Source of the DNA: Chloroflexia bacterium
Lineage (GTDB): Bacteria > Chloroflexota > Chloroflexia > Thermomicrobiales > JALYUS01
NCBI GenBank assembly: GCA_025924435.1
Contig: JAICIL010000270.1
Coordinates: forward strand, 1-6,311
DNA: 6,311 bases
Direction: 5' to 3'
Below, piece after piece: positions 5,499 to 6,311 of this stretch (the stretch's first letter is position 1; the number at the start of each line of letters is the position of its first letter). The notes beneath the pieces are model-generated. The model had not been told where the DNA came from, did no database searches, and saw nothing but the letters and a program-made list of their open reading frames with translations. The position numbers and the translations under genes are program-made.

Positions 5499-6311
5499 GT
5501 GGCGTCCCGCGTCCTGCTCGTCTCCGCCGAGTATCCGCCGCTGCCGGGCGGCATCGGCGACTACACCGCGCTCCTCGCCGCGCATCTCGCGTCGGCGGGG
5601 GCAACCGTTGCTGTGCTGACGACCGGCAACGGCGCGGTGTGGGATGATGGCGATGTGGCGGTGTTCGCGCGTCTGCCGTCCTGGGGTTGGAGCGGCACGG
5701 ACACGATCCATGGAGTGATGCGCTCCTTCCGCCCGGACATTCTGCACCTCCAGTATCAGACGGGCATGTACGGGATGCATCCGTCCGTCAATTTCCTGCC
5801 GGAGCGTCTCTCGTGGCATGTACCGGTCTTGCACCTCCCGCGGACCGAACCGGACGCGGAATTCCGCTTCGTGACGACCTTCCACGACCTGCGCCACCCG
5901 TATCTCTTCCCGAAAGCCGGGCCGCTACGTTCGTGGCCGACGCGGCATCTGGCGCGTGCGAGCGCCCTCACCATCGGGACGAACGGGGCAGATGTTGCCG
6001 CTTTGCGGAAATGGGGGGCAAATACGGCGCTCATACCGATTGGCAGTAACATTCCCGTGGCGTCCATTCGCGATGCGCAAGCGATCCGCATGAAATGCGG
6101 GATTCCCGCCGACGCGATGCTGCTGACGACCTTCGGGTTGCTGAACCGATCGAAGGGGATTGAGACGGCGATTGACGCGCTGGCGCTGCTCCGGCAGGGA
6201 GGCGTGGACGCATATCTGCTGCTGGTCGGCGCGGGGGCGGGCGTCAATGACCCAACGAACCGCGCGACGGAGGCGGCGATTGACCGCCAATGCGCCGCGG
6301 CGGGGCTGACC
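5499..6311 (+). CDS. Family 4 (GT-B fold) glycosyltransferase, cut by the right window edge
   Basis: The frame opens with GTG at 5499, two nt after the GT2 stop, and stays open for 271 codons to the last base, so the C-terminal part is missing; these enzymes are commonly 370-420 residues. The N-terminal Rossmann half starts with VLLVSAEYPPLPGGIGDYTALL (5-26), the glycine-rich acceptor-side loop of GT4 enzymes. ILHLQYQTG (81-89), FVTTFHDLRHPYLFPKAGPL (124-143) and the linker SALTIGTNGADVAALRKWG (155-173) follow. The C-terminal donor half begins with LLTTFGLLNRSKGIETAIDALALL (208-231), where K219-G-I-E is the family pattern, then LLLVGAGAG (240-248). The donor-contacting EX7E motif lies beyond the edge. 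A run of G (5485-5490) may serve as its ribosome site and coupling to GT2 is likely. Together with GT2 it suggests synthesis of an envelope or exported polysaccharide continuing to the right. Confidence 0.92.
   Translation, partial: MASRVLLVSAEYPPLPGGIGDYTALLAAHLASAGATVAVLTTGNGAVWDDGDVAVFARLPSWGWSGTDTIHGVMRSFRPDILHLQYQTGMYGMHPSVNFLPERLSWHVPVLHLPRTEPDAEFRFVTTFHDLRHPYLFPKAGPLRSWPTRHLARASALTIGTNGADVAALRKWGANTALIPIGSNIPVASIRDAQAIRMKCGIPADAMLLTTFGLLNRSKGIETAIDALALLRQGGVDAYLLLVGAGAGVNDPTNRATEAAIDRQCAAAGLT

Noticed and set aside
3973..5604. 543-codon minus-strand open frame antisense to the acetyltransferase and GT2 genes
   Set aside because: Arg/Ala-rich with no recognisable fold, and it spans two real plus-strand genes and the promoter gap between them.

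Overview
The window looks like chromosome from a high-GC bacterium, most plausibly Chloroflexota of the Thermomicrobia/Sphaerobacter sort. This rests on the very high GC at third codon positions, a twin-arginine-like lipoprotein signal on a family 5 solute-binding protein with a long Ala/Thr/Ser linker, and GC-rich palindromic intergenic repeats. The placement is an impression from sequence style, not from a marker gene.

Layout. Bases 1-122 hold nested inverted repeats, including a perfect 16-bp hairpin placed 3 nt after the stop codon of the first gene. Bases 123-2045 (minus) encode a complete lipoprotein solute-binding protein of an oligopeptide/dipeptide-type ABC transporter; no permease or ATPase gene is visible. 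Bases 2046-2425 form a divergent control region with a plausible promoter for each direction and a pair of overlapping hairpins in the minus-strand leader. Plus-strand genes follow: an alpha/beta hydrolase (2426-3247), a 29-bp inverted-repeat element (3244-3360), a small CoA-binding Rossmann protein (3389-3814), a RimJ/RimL-type GNAT acetyltransferase coupled to it by an ATGA overlap (3811-4395), a 141-bp gap with a possible extended -10 promoter, a GT2 glycosyltransferase (4537-5496), and a GT4/GT-B glycosyltransferase that runs off the right edge (5499-6311).

How the genes fit together. There are three functional groups. The first is extracellular peptide (or similar solute) capture by the lipoprotein. 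The second is a small cytoplasmic cassette of hydrolase, CoA-binding protein and acetyltransferase; the last two are almost certainly co-translated. The third is the start of a glycan-assembly operon, GT2 followed by GT4, which probably continues past the window. The first two groups have no assigned substrates.

I see no convincing new defence, mobile or RNA-guided system. The items most worth a second look are the inverted-repeat element between hydrolase and CoA-binding gene, with its in-frame 9-bp flanking direct repeat; the truncated palindrome at the left edge; the competing hairpins at both ends of the solute-binding gene; and the coupled CoA-binding/GNAT pair.
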